Shown: positions 15,269 to 29,848, numbered from the stretch's first letter. The stretch: 64,000 bases of DNA from Apiotrichum sp. Y4204 (GCA_025531455.1 JAMYHL010000039.1:1-64000); one strand, 5' to 3'. Notes: generated by a model from the sequence alone, not told the origin. Program-made: numbers and translations.

Positions 15269-18200
15269 ATGGCCTCTCCCCCGAATGATGAGGGCGAGGC
15301 CTTTGCGGCCGCTTCCTCCACGGGGCTCGGCTTTGACGTCGGCGTATTCAGGAGCTATCTCATCAGCCTCCTCCAGCCTGGTAAGTCTTGGGACGGACGC
15401 GACGTCGGGCAGTGAGAGGAGATGGACTTCCATTTGAGCATCTCTGGCGTTGCAATCTGCGCTTACGTTTTGCGCGTCCCACTATGCATTGTTCTCGTAG
15501 CTCACACGCGCAGTCATGGCCGCCACCCGCCAGGAGCTCGACCGCGGCCTCTTCGACGACCCGGCATTCGAGGAAAAGTCGCTCCGCTTCGCGACCGATG
15601 CCGGCTGCCAGGTCGTATACATCACCAAGGAGCGCTACCCAGACGTTGATGAAGACGGTGAGTGCTCTGCAATGCAGGAAGAGGTGCGCGCTCGCAGGGA
15701 CGGTCCGCACGAATCTTTGACCTCATTCACTGCGGGCGGGCCGCTGGCCTCTCGCCACCCAGCCCTCGGAACTGGGCTCTCACCTCGCAATGCTCACGTT
15801 AACTGTACTAACTGACATTCAGACCAGCAGGTGATGCGCGTAGGATACCGCCTTCACCTCCCGCCTACTCCGCAACACAATGTGAACACCCTGTCGACGC
15901 TCGCGCTCATCAAGACGACACCGACGCTCGATTCGATGGCACCAATCGGCGCCCAGCTCCACTTTATGCAGCTTTCCTCAGCTGCCCTACCGCAACTTAT
16001 GGCTGATATCGGCTCCCCGTCAGGACCCGGCACTGTCATCTCCACACCGACAGCCCAGTCGTCGCCATACGACGGCATCCACTCGCTCGTGCACTGGGGT
16101 GTCGCACCGTGGTTTGACTCGTACATCGCCTCCAAGGGTAACCTCCAGGAAGGCCTCCACGGTCCCATTGGGAAGAAGGGCAATGAGGCTCAGATGGGTA
16201 TTCCCGTCACCAAGAAAAAGTTTGCCGAACTCGAGCTCTCCCTTCTGCACCTCAAGCAGAATGTCGAGATCCCAGAGGTCCATCTTTCGGTGCACCCCGC
16301 GATCCGCAAGGCTGTCGCTCAGGTGGGAAGACAATTCGCGAGCACAAGCTGATCTCCTCAGGCCAGTGCAAGCGGACATCGTGTGACCGTCGACGACATC
16401 GAGCCATCGAGCCTCCTTTCCGACCACGCTTTCCTAAACAAGCTCCAGGGAGACGTCAACTCGTGGATCAAGGAGATCCAACGTGTCACCAAGCTTTCAC
16501 GCAACGTGTCCTCCGGAACTGCGTCGCAGGAGATAAACTTTTGGCTGAGCATGGAGCATGCGCTCGAGAGCATCGAGAACCAGCTTCGAGGCGAGGAGGT
16601 CACACTCGCCCTTGATGTCCTCAAGCACGCCAAGCGTTTCCACGCCACCGTGTCGTTCATTGCCGACACTGGTATCAAAGAGGCCACGGATTACGGTGAG
16701 CTACAAGATCTTATCCGAAGCTGATATCAGTGCACAAATACAATGTCCTCATGAAGGACTTCCCACTCGATGAGCTTCTCTCTGCGACGGACCTGGACAA
16801 GATCCAGGAGGCGATCTACCTTATCTTCGGACACATCAACAAGAAGCTCAAGCTCTCGCCCTACCCTATCCGCAGAACGCTGCCCCTCGTCGAGGCCATT
16901 TCAAGGGACTTCAACGATCAGCTCCTCCGTGTTCTTGGCTCGCAGCGCCTCATGTACATGGACTACGGCAAGTTTGAGAACGTCATGCGCATCACCAACG
17001 AGGTCTTTGGCGCCTGGGACGAGAACATGAAGGACTTCACAAACGTCGCTCGTGAAGGTATGTCGGAGGTAATTGCATCATATTCCTAACCTCTACAGTG
17101 ACCCGGAAGCGGCAAGAAAAGTTCATTTCCATCAAGATCAACCCCGCGCACGCTTACCTCGAGGAGCGCATCTCCTACCTTCGCGGTTTCCGCCGCTCGC
17201 ACGAGCAGCTGCGCCTCATGACCTCCTCCACCCGCAGCTTCAGCGGTCTCGGCAACGACGTGCCCTTTGAGATTGACATGGAGGAGGAGGTCCGCCTCTC
17301 GTACGAGACCGTCAAAAACGTCGACGTTCTCGATGTCTCTCCCGAGGGCTCTGAGATCTGGTACGCCGCTGAGGTTGCCTACAACGAGCGTGTGGCACGT
17401 ATCGAGAACCAGATCATCTCCCGACTCCGCGACAAGCTCGCCACCACCAAGACCGCACAGGAGATGTTCCGTGTCTTCTCCAAATTCAACACCCTGTTCG
17501 TGCGCCCCAAGATCCGTGGTGCCATCCAGGAGTACCAGACGCGTTTGATCGAGTCCGTCAAGGACGACATTTGCGAGCTGCGTCAGAAGTTCACTGCCAA
17601 CTACCGTAACTCGCAGGCGTACCACATGTCGCAGCTGCGCGACTTCCCTTCAGTGTCCAGTGCCATCCTGTGGGCCCGCCAGATTGAGCGCCAGCTCGTC
17701 ACTTACATGAAACGTGTCGAGGACGTCCTCGGAAAGGGTTGGGAGAGCTACGCTGAAGGCCAGAAACTCCAGGTGGAGAGCACATCGTTCCGCGCCAAGC
17801 TCGACACCAAGCCGCTCTACGAGGCGTGGATCAGCGAAATCACCCGCCGCGGAAACCTCACAGTCACCGGTCGTCTCTTTGACATCATCCGCTCACGTGC
17901 CACGGCCAGCAACACCCAGGGTCAGCTGCAGCTCATGGTGCAGTTTGACCCGCAGGTTGTGGCTCTCTTCAAGGAGGTCCGCGCACTTATCTGGCTCGGT
18001 TTCCCAGTTCCTCTGACCATCACTCACCGTGCCAAGGACGCGAAACGCGTGTACCCGCATGCTGTGTCACTCATGGAGTCTGTTCGCATCTACACCCAGA
18101 CGCTCGAGGTCATTGAGCAGAATCCCGATATTGCCATCCTGCTCGCCAGCTACCGCAACCACGCGCAGCAGATGATCGGCCGTGGCATTAACATGCAGTG

Positions 18201-21200
18201 GGACCACCTCGTGAACGCGTACGAGAGTCATCGCTTCCTTCCTGGCGCGGACGGCCGCGAGAGCCGCCACTTTGTCTACGTGCGCGAGTTTGCCAGTGTC
18301 GTCTCGTTGCTCCAGGACAAGGCAGCTGCCTTGATTGACATTGGCAAGGAAATATCCCACATTGTCGACGAGCTCAGCACCTGCGACTACAAGACGGAGA
18401 CATTCTCCAACCTGCTCAGCCAGGTGCAGAAGACGATCGACCACCTTAATCTCGAGGGCTACTCGAACCTCGAGGCCTGGGTCGCCAAGCTCAATGAGCG
18501 CATTGACGTTGTCCTCGCTCGCCGTCTCGAGCAAGCCATCTCGGCGTGGTGCGAGCAGTTCAGCAAGGCAGACGACAACGCCGATGGTGACAACGAGACT
18601 CTTACGCCTGAGGAGGCCGCCCGCCTGTCGGAGCTCACGATCAAGCCCCTCATCCACGAGGTTCGCATTCGTAACCAGGTCATCTACCTTGACCCTCCCA
18701 TTGAGCTCGCCCGTCAGGAGTGGCTCTTCCAGTTCCAGGGCGCTCTTGGTGTTGTCTGCAATCTTAACCGCATCCGTGCGTCACGGTACGAGATCAGTCT
18801 TCAGGTCGACGAGGCCTCCGCGGAGGAGACGACGTACATCAGCCTCCTTACCTCATCTACCACGCTTCCTCTGGACCGGCCCCTGGCTCTCATCGAGCGC
18901 AAGGTGCAGACCGTCAGCGCCTATGTTGACAAGTGGCTCCAGTTCCAGTCACTGTGGGACCTTGAGGCCGACTTTGTCTACAACCGCCTCGGCGACTCGC
19001 TCAGCAACTGGGACCAGCTTCTGCTGGACATCCGCCAGGCGCGCCAGACGTTTGACACCACCGACACGCGCAAGGACTTTGGTGTCTGCATCATCGACTA
19101 TGCGAACGCGCAGAGCAAGGTAAATGCCAAGTACGACTCGTGGCAGCGCGACCTGCTCGCCAAGTACGGCTCCAAGCTCGGTGTCTCAATGAAGGAGGTG
19201 TACGCTACCATCCTTAAGGCGCGCACCGACCTCGAGACGCACTCCATAGAGGGCAGCTCAACAGCCCAGGTCGTCTCGTTCATCACTCTTGTGCAGGACC
19301 TCAAGCGCAAGGTTGAGACCTGGGGACCTGAGATTGAGCAGTTCTCCGCCGGCCAGAAGACGCTCGAGCGCCAGCGCTACACCTTCCCCTCTGACTGGCT
19401 CTATGTTGATCAGATCCAGGGCGAGTGGAGTGCGTTCTCTGAGATCCTCAAGCGCAAGGACGACTCGATCAAGGAGCAGATTGCTGGTCTGCAGCTCAAG
19501 ATCGTCGCAGAGGACAAGGTGGTGGACGGCCGTATCCGCGACTTTATCTCAGACTGGGAGACCAACAAGCCTCTCCAAGGCCAGATCAAGGCCGATGTCG
19601 CGCTCAACACGCTTACCAGCTTTGAGACGCGCCTCATCCAGCTGCACGACGACTACAGCCTCATCTGCCGCGCCAAGGAGGCCCTCGACCTCGAGCAGGC
19701 CAAGGACGAGCGTCTGCAGCCCGTCACCGAGGAGCTTCGCGACCTCAAGGCCGTGTGGACCGCCCTCACTGGCATCTGGGGCCGTCTCAACCAGCTCCGT
19801 GAAATGCTGTGGACTGCTGTGCAGCCTCGCAAGCTCCGCTCCGACCTCGACGGCATTCTCACGTCGACTCGCGACATGCCTAGCCGCATGCGCCAGTATG
19901 CTGCCTTTGAGTTCGTGCAGGAGACTGTTCGTGGTCTTCTCCGCTCGAACCCTCTGGTCTCCGAGCTCAAGTCTGAGGCTCTCCGCGAGCGTCACTGGTC
20001 CAAGCTCTACAAGACACTCCGTTTACCCTCTGGATACAACGCCCAGTCCATGACTCTTGGCCAGGTGTACGACCTCGACCTTGCCAAGAACCAAGTGGCT
20101 ATCAAGGACATTGTCATGCAGGCCCAGGGCGAGATGGCCCTTGAGGAATTCCTCAAGCAGGTCCGCGAGACGTGGACTTCGTACGCTCTCGAGCTTGTCA
20201 ATTACCAGAACAAGTGTCGTCTCATCAAGGGCTGGGACGACCTTTTCTCCAAGTGCAGCGAACACCTCAACTCACTCCAGGCGATGAAGCTCTCGCCTTA
20301 CTACCGTGTCTTTGAGGAGGAGGCCGCCTCGTGGGAGGAGAAGCTCAACCGCGTGCATGTGCTCTTCGACGTCTGGATCGACGTTCAGCGCCAGTGGGTG
20401 TATCTCGAGGGCATCTTCTCTGGTTCTGCCGACATCAAGCACCTTCTCCCAGTGGAGAGCTCTCGCTTCCAGAACATCAACGCCGAGTTCCTCTCGGTCA
20501 TGAAGAAGGTCTACAAGTCGCCGTTTGTGCTCGACGTCCTCAACATTCCCGGTATCCAGAAGAACCTGGAGCGTCTCGCCGATTTACTCACCAAGATCCA
20601 GAAGGCGCTCGGTGAATACCTCGAGAAGGAGCGTTCGTCATTCCCGCGTTTCTACTTTGTTGGTGACGAGGACCTGCTGGAAATTATCGGCAACTCTAAG
20701 GATATCCATCGCGTCATGAAACACCTCAAGAAGATGTTTGCGGGTATCTCCGTGCTCCAACTGGACGAGGAAGCTACCACTCTGCTTGCCTTTGCTTCCC
20801 GCGAGGGTGAGGAGGTTGCGTTCCGTCAGCCAATTGTCCTCGCCGACTACCCCAAGATCAACGACTGGCTCTCCAAGATCGAGTCTGAGATGCGCCTGTC
20901 GCTCGCCGCTCTGCTTTCCCAGGCGACCAAGGACCTCCGCCAGATCTTCAGTGTTGATAGTAACCTCCAGCCCGAGGACCTTCTCAAGTGGATCAGCGAG
21001 TATCCCGCCCAGCTCGTCGTTCTGGCTGTCCAGATCTGCTGGACCGAGCTCGTCGAGTCCACGATGCTCAACCGCAACCTCAAGACCGCACTCGACCTTG
21101 TGTCTCGCATGCTCGACCTTCTCGCAGACACCGTGCTCCAGGACATTCCTGTCCTGCAGCGCCGCAAGTGCGAGCACCTCATCACCGAGCTCGTCCATCA

Positions 21201-24200
21201 GCGTGACTCTATCCGCTCGCTTATCTCGGCAGGCGTCACATCCACTGACAACTTCGACTGGCTTTACCACATGCGTTTCTATCTTGACGAGAACATCGAG
21301 GACCCGCTTTCTCGACTCGAGGTCCGCATGGCTGATGCCGTGTTCCCGTACGGCTACGAGTACTTAGGCATTCCGGACCGCCTTGTCCAGACGCCTCTTA
21401 CTGACCGTTGTTACCTCACCCTCACCCAGGCTCTTAACAGCCAGCTTGGTGGCTCGCCTTTCGGCCCCGCAGGTACCGGAAAGACCGAGTCGGTCAAGTC
21501 ACTTGGTGTCCAGCTCGGTCGCTTTGTCCTTGTATTCTGCTGTGACGAGACTTTCGACTTCCAGGCCATGGGCCGTATCTTTATCGGTCTCTGCCAGGTC
21601 GGCGCCTGGGGCTGCTTCGACGAGTTCAACCGTCTCGAGGAGCGCATTCTCTCGGCCGTGTCTCAGCAGGTTCAGAGCATCCAGCAGGGTCTTGCTGCCG
21701 CGGTCTCTAGCCCCGACGCCGAGGTCGAGCTGGTCGGCAAGAAGCTCAAGATCAACCCCCGTACCGGCATCTTTATCACTATGAACCCTGGCTACGCCGG
21801 CCGTTCGAACCTTCCCGACAACCTCAAGAAGCTTTTCCGCAGCATGGCCATGACGCGCCCCGACCAGGAGCTCATTGCACAGGTTCTGCTCTTTTCCAAG
21901 GGCTTCCGCACTGCAGAAATCCTCGCGTCCAAGATTGTGCCTTTTTTCAACTTATGTTCCGAGCAGCTGTCCGCCCAGCCACACTACGACTTTGGTCTTC
22001 GTGCTCTCAAGTCCGTGCTCGCGTCGGCTGGTATTCTCAAGCGCGACCGCCATCTCAGCGCTGTAGACGACGATGGTGACCAGAAGATTGTCGAGCAGCA
22101 GATCATGATTCAGAGTGTCATGGAGACGATCGTTCCCAAGCTCGTGGCCGACGACGTGCCCCTGCTGCGCGCACTCGTCGAGGATGTCTTCCCCGGCGTC
22201 GCGTACGTTCCGGTTGACATGGCCGAGCTCAAGGAAAAGATTGCCGAGGTGTGCGCGGAGCGCCGCCTGGTTGTTGGTGACGCCTGGCTCGACAAGGTGA
22301 TTCAGCTTTACCAGATCCAGAACATCTCGCACGGTCTCATGATGGTCGGTCCCTCTGGTTCAGGCAAGTCCGAGGCGTGGCAGGTGCTCCTTGCTGCTCT
22401 TGAGCGTGTCGATGGCGTCGAGGGCACGTCGTACGTCATCGACCCCAAGGCTATCGACAAAGAGGCCTTGTACGGTACGCTCGACCCGACGACGCGCGAG
22501 TGGAACGACGGTCTCTTTACGCATATTCTCCGCAAGATTGTCGACAACATTCGTGGCGAGACAGCCAAGCGTCACTGGATCATCTTTGACGGCGATGTCG
22601 ACCCGGAGTGGGTCGAGAACCTCAACTCGGTGCTCGACGACAATAAGCTGCTCACGCTCCCGAACGGTGAGCGTCTCAACCTGCCGCCAAACGTGCGTGT
22701 CATGTTCGAGGTTGAGCACCTCCGCTACGCTACGCTCGCTACTGTGTCCCGTTGTGGCATGATTTGGTTCAGCGAGGAGGTCATCGATGTCGACATGCTA
22801 TGCAAGCACCACCTTAATCTGCTTGCCAACCAACCGCTCGGTGCGACGGACGACGATGCACTGGAATACGGCGCCGATGCGACTGCTCAACAACTCGAAA
22901 CTCAGCGCATGGCAGTATCCATTCTCGAGCCATACTTTGCCTCTGACGCTCTTGTCCGCACTGCGCTCGACCTTGCCGCTCAGTCGGAGCACATCATGGA
23001 CTTTACGGTTGTGCGCGCAATCAGCACACTGTTCTCGCTCATCAAAGCTACGGTGCGCCATATAATTGATTACAATGTCCGCCACATGGACTTCCCTCTT
23101 TCGCCAGACAAGGTCGACACGTACGTCAAGCGCCGCCTTCTGCTGAACATTATATGGTCATTCGTTGGTGACAGTCGCTTGGAGCTCCGCACCGAGCTGG
23201 GCGAGAAGCTTCGTCTCATTTCGGGTATCGAAACCCCGACCATGCAGCCCGGCTCATCACTCATTGACTGGGATGTCAACGTTGCTAACGCCGAATGGGT
23301 CTCATGGCAGTCGCGCGTTCCTACCGTCGAGGTCGAGACGCACGCGATCACGTCGGCGGATGTTGTTATTCCCACTGTTGACACAGTCCGCCACGAGGAG
23401 GTGCTCTACAGCTGGCTCGCCGAGCACAAGCCTCTCATTCTCTGTGGTCCTCCTGGTTCCGGTAAGACCATGACGCTGTTCAGCGCCCTTCGCAAGCTCT
23501 CCAACCTCGAGGTTGTTGGTCTCAACTTCTCGAGTGCCACTACCCCGGAGCTCATTCTCAAGACGTTTGAGCAGTACTGTGAATACCGCAAGACCCCGAA
23601 CGGCGTCGTGCTCGCTCCTACACAGATTGGCCGCTGGCTTGTCGTTTTCTGCGACGAAATCAACCTGCCGGCTACCGACAAGTACGGCACGCAGCGTGTC
23701 ATCTCGTTCATCCGCCAGCTCATGGAGCGCAACGGTTTTTGGCGTACCAGCGACCTCTCATGGGTTACTCTTGAGCGCATCCAGTTTGTCGGCGCTTGTA
23801 ACCCTCCCACCGACCCCGGCCGTGTGCCCCTCAACCATCGTTTCATGCGCCACGCACCTGTGGTTATGGTCGACTACCCCGGAGAGATCTCGCTCAAGCA
23901 AATCTATGGCACCTTCAACCGCGCTTTGCTCAAGGTCGTGCCCAACCTCCGCGGCCATTCAGACGCCCTTACCGACGCGATGGTCTCCTTCTACCTCGCA
24001 TCGCAGAAGCGTTTCACTGCCGACGTGCAGGCGCACTACATCTACTCACCGCGTGAGCTTACCCGCTGGGCCCGCGGTATCTACGAGGCGATCAAGCCGC
24101 TTGAGACGCTCTCTCTCGAAGGCCTTGTCCGCGTTTGGGGTCACGAAGGTCTCCGCCTTTTCCAGGACCGTCTTGTCGCCGAGGCTGAGAAGAAGTGGAC

Positions 24201-27200
24201 TGACGATGTCCTCGACCAGACTGCCGCGCGACACTTCCCTTCCGCCGACATTGGCGAGGCGCTCGCGCGACCCATCCTCTTCTCCAACTGGACATCCAAG
24301 CACTACATCCCCGTGGACCGCGAGCAGCTCCGCGAGTACACCAAGGCCCGTCTCAAGGTGTTCCACGAGGAGGAGCTCGATGTACCTCTGGTGCTGTTCA
24401 ACGACGTGCTCGACCACGTCCTGCGTATCGACCGTGTCTTCCGCCAGATCCAGGGCCACTTGCTCCTTATTGGTGTATCTGGTGGTGGTAAAACTACTCT
24501 CTCGCGCTTCGTTGCCTGGATGAACGGCCTCAGCATCTTCCAGATCAAGGTTTCGAACAAATACACTGGCGCCGATTTTGACGACGACCTGCGCACCGTG
24601 CTCCGCCGTGCGGGATGCAAGGGCGAGAAGATCTGTTTCATCATGGACGAGTCGAACGTGCTCGACGCCGGTTTCCTCGAGCGCATGAACACGCTCCTCG
24701 CAAACGCTGAGGTTCCTGGGCTGTTCGAGGGTGATGAGCACGCTGCGCTCATGACCGCCTGTAAAGAGGGCTCGCAGCGCGATGGCCTCATGCTCGACTC
24801 GCACGAGGAACTGTACCGATGGTTCACGCAGCAGGTTGCTCGCAACCTTCACGTCGTGTTCACCATGAACCCGCCAGCCAACGGCCTCGCTTCTCGTGCA
24901 GCCACTTCGCCTGCGCTGTTCAACCGTTGTGTGCTCGACTGGTTTGGTGACTGGTCTGACCAGGCGCTGTACCAAGTCGGTCTCGAGTTCACCCAGACGC
25001 TCGACCTCGACTCGTCAGTCTACAACGCACCCTCACCATTCCCCATCGCATTCCGCGACTTGGCTATCCCGCCGAGCCACCGCCAGGCGGTTATCAACGC
25101 CATGGTCAGCGTTCACCAGTCCATGCAGACAATTACCGCCAAGCTGGCCAAGCGCCAGGGCAAGTACAACCACGTTACGCCGCGCCACTTCCTCGACTTT
25201 ATCAACCACTACGTGCGCCTCTTTGCGGAGAAGAAGGAGGACCTTGAGGAGCAGCAGCGCCACCTTAACGTTGGTCTGGACAAGCTCCGTGCGACTGTTA
25301 CCCAGGTCGAGGACCTGCGCCAGAGCCTTGCCGCTAAGCGCTCTCAGCTCGAGGCGAAGAACAAGGAGGCCAACCTCAAGCTCCGCCAAATGGTCGCCGA
25401 CCAGCAGACTGCCGAAGCCAAGAAGTCCGCCTCCGTCGAAATCCGTGCTGCCCTCGAGCAGCAGGACGCGTACATCCAGCAGCGCTCGGAGATTGTCAAG
25501 GAGGACCTCGCCCAGGCTGAGCCTGCCGTTCTGGAAGCACTTGCTGCTGTTGGCAACATCAAGAAGCAGCACCTGTCCGAAGTCCGTTCGATGGCCAACC
25601 CTCCTGAGGCGGTCAAACTTGCCATGGAGTCGGCATGCTCAGTGCTCGGCCACACGGTCGACAACTGGAAGTCGGTGCAGAGCATTATTCGTCGCGATGA
25701 CTTCATCTCGTCTATCCAGAACTTCGACACCCAGAAGATGACCAAGCGCTTGCGGGACACGATGATGCGCGACTACATCTCCAAGCCCGCCTTCAACTTT
25801 GAGACTGTCAACCGTGCTTCGCGTGCTTGTGGTCCGCTCGTGAAGTGGGTCATTGCGCAGGTGCGCTTCTCTGAGATTCTCGACAAGGTGGCGCCCCTTC
25901 GCCAGGAGGTCGCGTCGCTCGAGGAGCAGGCCGAGACGACCAAGCAGCAGGCTGCAATTGTTGAGCAGACCGTGACGGAGCTCGAGAACTCGATTGCCCT
26001 CTACAAGGAGGAGTACGCGTTGCTCATCTCTGAGACGCAGTCGATCAAGAGCGAGATGGACCGCGTACAGAGCAAGGTCGACCGCTCAATGACCCTTCTT
26101 CAGAGCCTGTCGTCCGAGCAAGAGCGCTGGGACACTGGAAGCAAGACTTTCGAGACCGAGATGGGCACCATCGTCGGCGATGTCCTCATCTCCGCCGCGT
26201 TCCTCGCCTACTCTGGCTTCTTCGACCAGCACTACCGTGACACGATGCGCCGTACTTGGATGGAGCACCTTACCGAGGCCGGTGTCCGCTTCAAGACCGA
26301 CCTTGCTCTTGCCGAGTTCCTGTCCACCGCGGACGAGCGCCTCGCGTGGCAGTCCAACTCTCTCCCCGCCGACAGCCTCTGCGTGGAGAACGCGGTCATG
26401 CTCAAGCGGTACAACCGCTACCCTCTTATCATCGACCCTACCGGTCAGGCAACCGCGTTCCTGCAGAAGGAGTACCAGGGTCGCAAGATTACCGTTACGT
26501 CGTTCCTCGACGAGGCGTTCCTCAAGAACCTCGAAAGTGCTATACGTTTCGGCAACCCGCTGCTCATTCAAGACGTCGAGAACCTTGACCCCATTCTCAA
26601 CTCCGTTCTCAACCGCGAGCTCCGCCGCACTGGCGGTCGTGTTCTTATCCGTATCGGTAACCAGGACATCGACTTCTCCCCATCGTTCACGATGTTCCTC
26701 TCGACCCGCGACCCGTCTGTCGAGTTCTCGCCGGATATCTGCAGCCGTGTCACGTTTGTCAACTTTACCATGACGCGTGGTTCGCTTCAGACCCAGGCGC
26801 TCGACAAGGTCCTCAAGGTTGAACGCCCCGAGATTGACCAGAAGCGCACTGACCTCATGAAGCTTCAGGGCGAGTTCCGCCTGCGTCTCCGCCATCTCGA
26901 GCGCGCCCTGCTCCAGGCGCTGAATGAGAGCACGGGCAGCATCCTCGACGACGACAAGGTTATTGAGACTCTCGAGGTGTTGAAGAAGGAAGCTGCTGAG
27001 GTCACTCGCAAGGTCGAGGACACCGATGTTGTCATGAAGGAGGTCGAGATGGTCACATCCGAATACATGCCGCTCGCCTCAGCGTGCAGCAGCATCTACT
27101 TTACGCTCGAGCAGCTGGCTACCATCAACCACTTCTACCAGTTCTCGCTCGACTACTTCCTCGACATCTTTGACTATGTGCTTCTGAACAACCCGAACCT

Positions 27201-29848
27201 CAAGGGTGTTACCGACCTCGAGGCGAGGAAGAACACACTCCTCAACGACCTCTTCCTCGTCACCTACCACCGCACCTCGCGCTCGCTCCTGCATGCCGAC
27301 TACATGGTACTGGCGACTTGCCTCGCCAGGCTGCTTGTTTCGGGTAGCGAGATGGCACATGCTCTGCAGGACGAGCTGGACTGCCTTCTTGAACTTCCAT
27401 CTACGGGCGACTCGGTGAACCTCGACCTCTCGATCGAACAGCGCCGCATTCTCGACAGCCACATCGGCGCTGAAGCCACGAAGCTGCTCGTCGCTCACAT
27501 CGAGTCAAACGCGGACGAGTGGAAGGCCTTCATGGAGGAGCCAGAGGCAGAGCGCTCGGTCCCGTGGCCTTGGACTCCTGCGGACAGCATTGTCACTGCG
27601 GCTCGTTCCCTTACGCTCGTCAAGTTGTTCCGCCCCGACCGCATTGTCCCTGCTCTCGCCAACTTTGCGGACAAGGCATTCGGCACCGACCTCGCGTCCC
27701 AGTCCGATTACGACCTGGCTGCGGTTGTCAAAGATCAAGTCAAGGCCACCAACCCGCTTGCGCTCGCATCCGTGCCGGGCTACGACGCAAGCTACCGCGT
27801 CGACAACTTGTGCCGCACTCTCGGGGTCAACTGCACGTCCGTCGCCATGGGTTCCGTGGAAGGTTTCACGCTCGCAGACCAGGCGATTGCCAATGCCACG
27901 CGTGTCGGCTCATGGGTCCTGCTCAAGAATGTACACCTCGCGCCAGGATGGTTGGCGCAGCTCGAGAAGCGCCTTCACAACCTCTCGCCTGCGCCGAGCT
28001 TCCGTCTCTTCCTCACCATGGAGACCAACCCTGTCATACCGGTGAACATTCTCCGCCAGTCGCGGATCATCATGAACGAGCCGCCTCCGGGTATCCGCGC
28101 CAACCTTCTCGACACCCTTCGCGGCCTGCCCACTGCGCGCCTTACCTCGGGACCGGCCGAGAAGCCTCGTCTCTTCTTCCTCCTCGCGTGGCTCCACGCT
28201 GTCGTCCAGGAGCGTCTCCGCTACCTCCCTCTGGGTTGGTCCAAGAGCTACGAGTTCAACGACTCCGACTTTGACGCTGCTCTCAAGACCATCGATGTGT
28301 GGATGGACTCCCTGGCCAAGGGCAAGGCCAATGTCGACCCACACTCCATTCCATGGGTTGCGCTGCGCACGCTCATCAAGCAGGCTGTGTACGGTGGTCG
28401 TGTCGACTCGGACTACGACCAGCGCGTGCTGGATGCGTTTGTCGACGCCATTTTCACCCCGCGCGCGTACGACCCGGACTTTGCGCTCGTCGCTCTTCCC
28501 GTCAACCCGCTGCTTGTCCCCGAGGGCACGCAGATGCAGCAGTTCATCCAATGGGCAAACGCGCTTCCAGAGCACGAGCCGACCAGCTGGCTCAGCCTCC
28601 CCGATACCGCGGAGCGCGTTATTGCGGCCGCCCAAGGTGAGTTAATGGTTGCCTCTAGAAGCATAGCTGACATCAGGCAACGGTACTATCACCAAGCTGC
28701 GCAAGATGCGCACGACGGAAGACGACGAGGACGACACGAGCCCCGCCGTCGCTGCCTCCGAAGGCCGCCCTGCGTGGATGACCACGCTCAAGGCCAACTG
28801 CGAGGAGTGGCTTGACCAGCTGCCAAAGGTGAGTTGAGCGCTACGATAAGCAAAACTGACATCAGACGCTCTCCACGCCGGCCGCCGATGCGGACCCGCT
28901 CACGCGCTTCTTCGGTCGCGAAGCACACACCGGTCAGCGCCTGCTGCAGCGTGTGCGCAAGGACCTTTCGGAACTGGTCAGCGTGTGCGATGGCGTGATG
29001 AAGCAGACCAACGAGCTGCGCGCTCTCTTGACGGATCTGAACCGCGGCAACGTACCCGACCACTGGGCCAAGTTCAAGATGCCGAAGGGCACGATCGTCG
29101 GGCAGTACATTACCGACCTCTGTGCACGCCTCGCGCAGCTCGAGCAGATCGCGACCAAGGGCTCTGCTGGCGGTATCTGGCTCGGCGGGCTGTTCCAGCC
29201 CGAGGCATACATCACTGCGACGCGCCAGGCGGCGGCCCACGAGCAAGGATGGTCGCTTGAGCAGCTCGCCCTGAGCCTGAGGATTGAGGCCGATCACGAG
29301 CCTGACACATTTGTCATTGAGGGTGAGTACCAGAGTTGGGATGATGAGTGTGCCGGCTATGTGCAAGTGGCGTGTGGTTTCCGTGTTTCCGAGACCTGCG
29401 CCCGCGTTCCGACAGGCACACCCAGCTGCCAGCCAGGGTCCACACCAATGTTGTGGGGCACAGGCGAGGCATGCCTTGATTGGGGGATTACAGTCGGTTC
29501 GGATCGGGAACGAGGAGAAACATCAGGAAACCGCAAGGAGCTGGAGAAACAAGACCAGGTTACTAATTGGTTACAGGTCTCAAACTGCACGGTGCCTTGT
29601 GGGCGGACGGCAAGATTGCCCTCAACGACGGCCAGTCGGTCGCTCTGGGGCCCTCACTGCTGGCATGGACGCGCCGCGCAGACAGCATGGACAGCACGGA
29701 CGCGCCGTCGACCACCACCACCACTGTCAACCTGCCGGTCTACCTGAATGGTGACCGGTCCGAGGTGCTGTTCAGTGCCGACCTCGTTGCTGATGGCCTC
29801 GGACGGTCGGTTGTGGCCGAGCGGGGAGTGTGCATTACGGCTGTTTGA
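15269..29848 (+). CDS. DYN1: Cytoplasmic dynein heavy chain
   Basis: Minus-end-directed microtubule motor for nuclear migration and endosome transport. Nine exons: 15269-15380, 15514-15657, 15823-16322, 16362-16695, 16731-17057, 17099-28636, 28677-28828, 28866-29322 and 29577-29848, giving 4611 residues, longer than yeast Dyn1 (about 4090) and in the range of other fungal chains. The N-terminal tail and linker are followed by AAA1 with Walker A GPAGTGKT (about residue 1928) and CFDEFNR, AAA2 GPSGSGKS (about 2223), AAA3 GPPGSGKT (about 2588) with FCDEINLP, and AAA4 GVSGGGKT (about 2931) with MDESNV. The stalk coiled coil 1 is about 3186-3286, the microtubule-binding head about 3290-3400 and coiled coil 2 about 3400-3476. 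AAA5, AAA6 and the C-terminal domain follow. All four P-loops are intact. The 28637 intron must be spliced: read-through ends early at 28815 in a wrong frame. Introns sit only near the two ends. Confidence 0.96.
29323..29576 (+). other. Long (254-nt) last intron of DYN1
   Basis: GTGAGT donor and TTACTAAT branch followed by TTGGTTACAG. Six to seven times longer than the other 3' introns of the gene (37-40 nt). It joins ...FVIEG to LKLHGALW, a typical dynein C-terminal join. Confidence 0.8.

Noticed and set aside
24046..24975. 309-codon minus-strand open frame, with similar ones at 26086-26895 and 27910-28635
   Set aside because: Antisense to the intact dynein motor domains; composition is typical of a mirror frame and no family resemblance is seen.
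28637..28815. Possible natural C-terminus of dynein in the unspliced frame
   Set aside because: A perfect GTGAGT...CTGACATCAG intron begins at 28637, and the following exons encode the expected C-terminal dynein domain.
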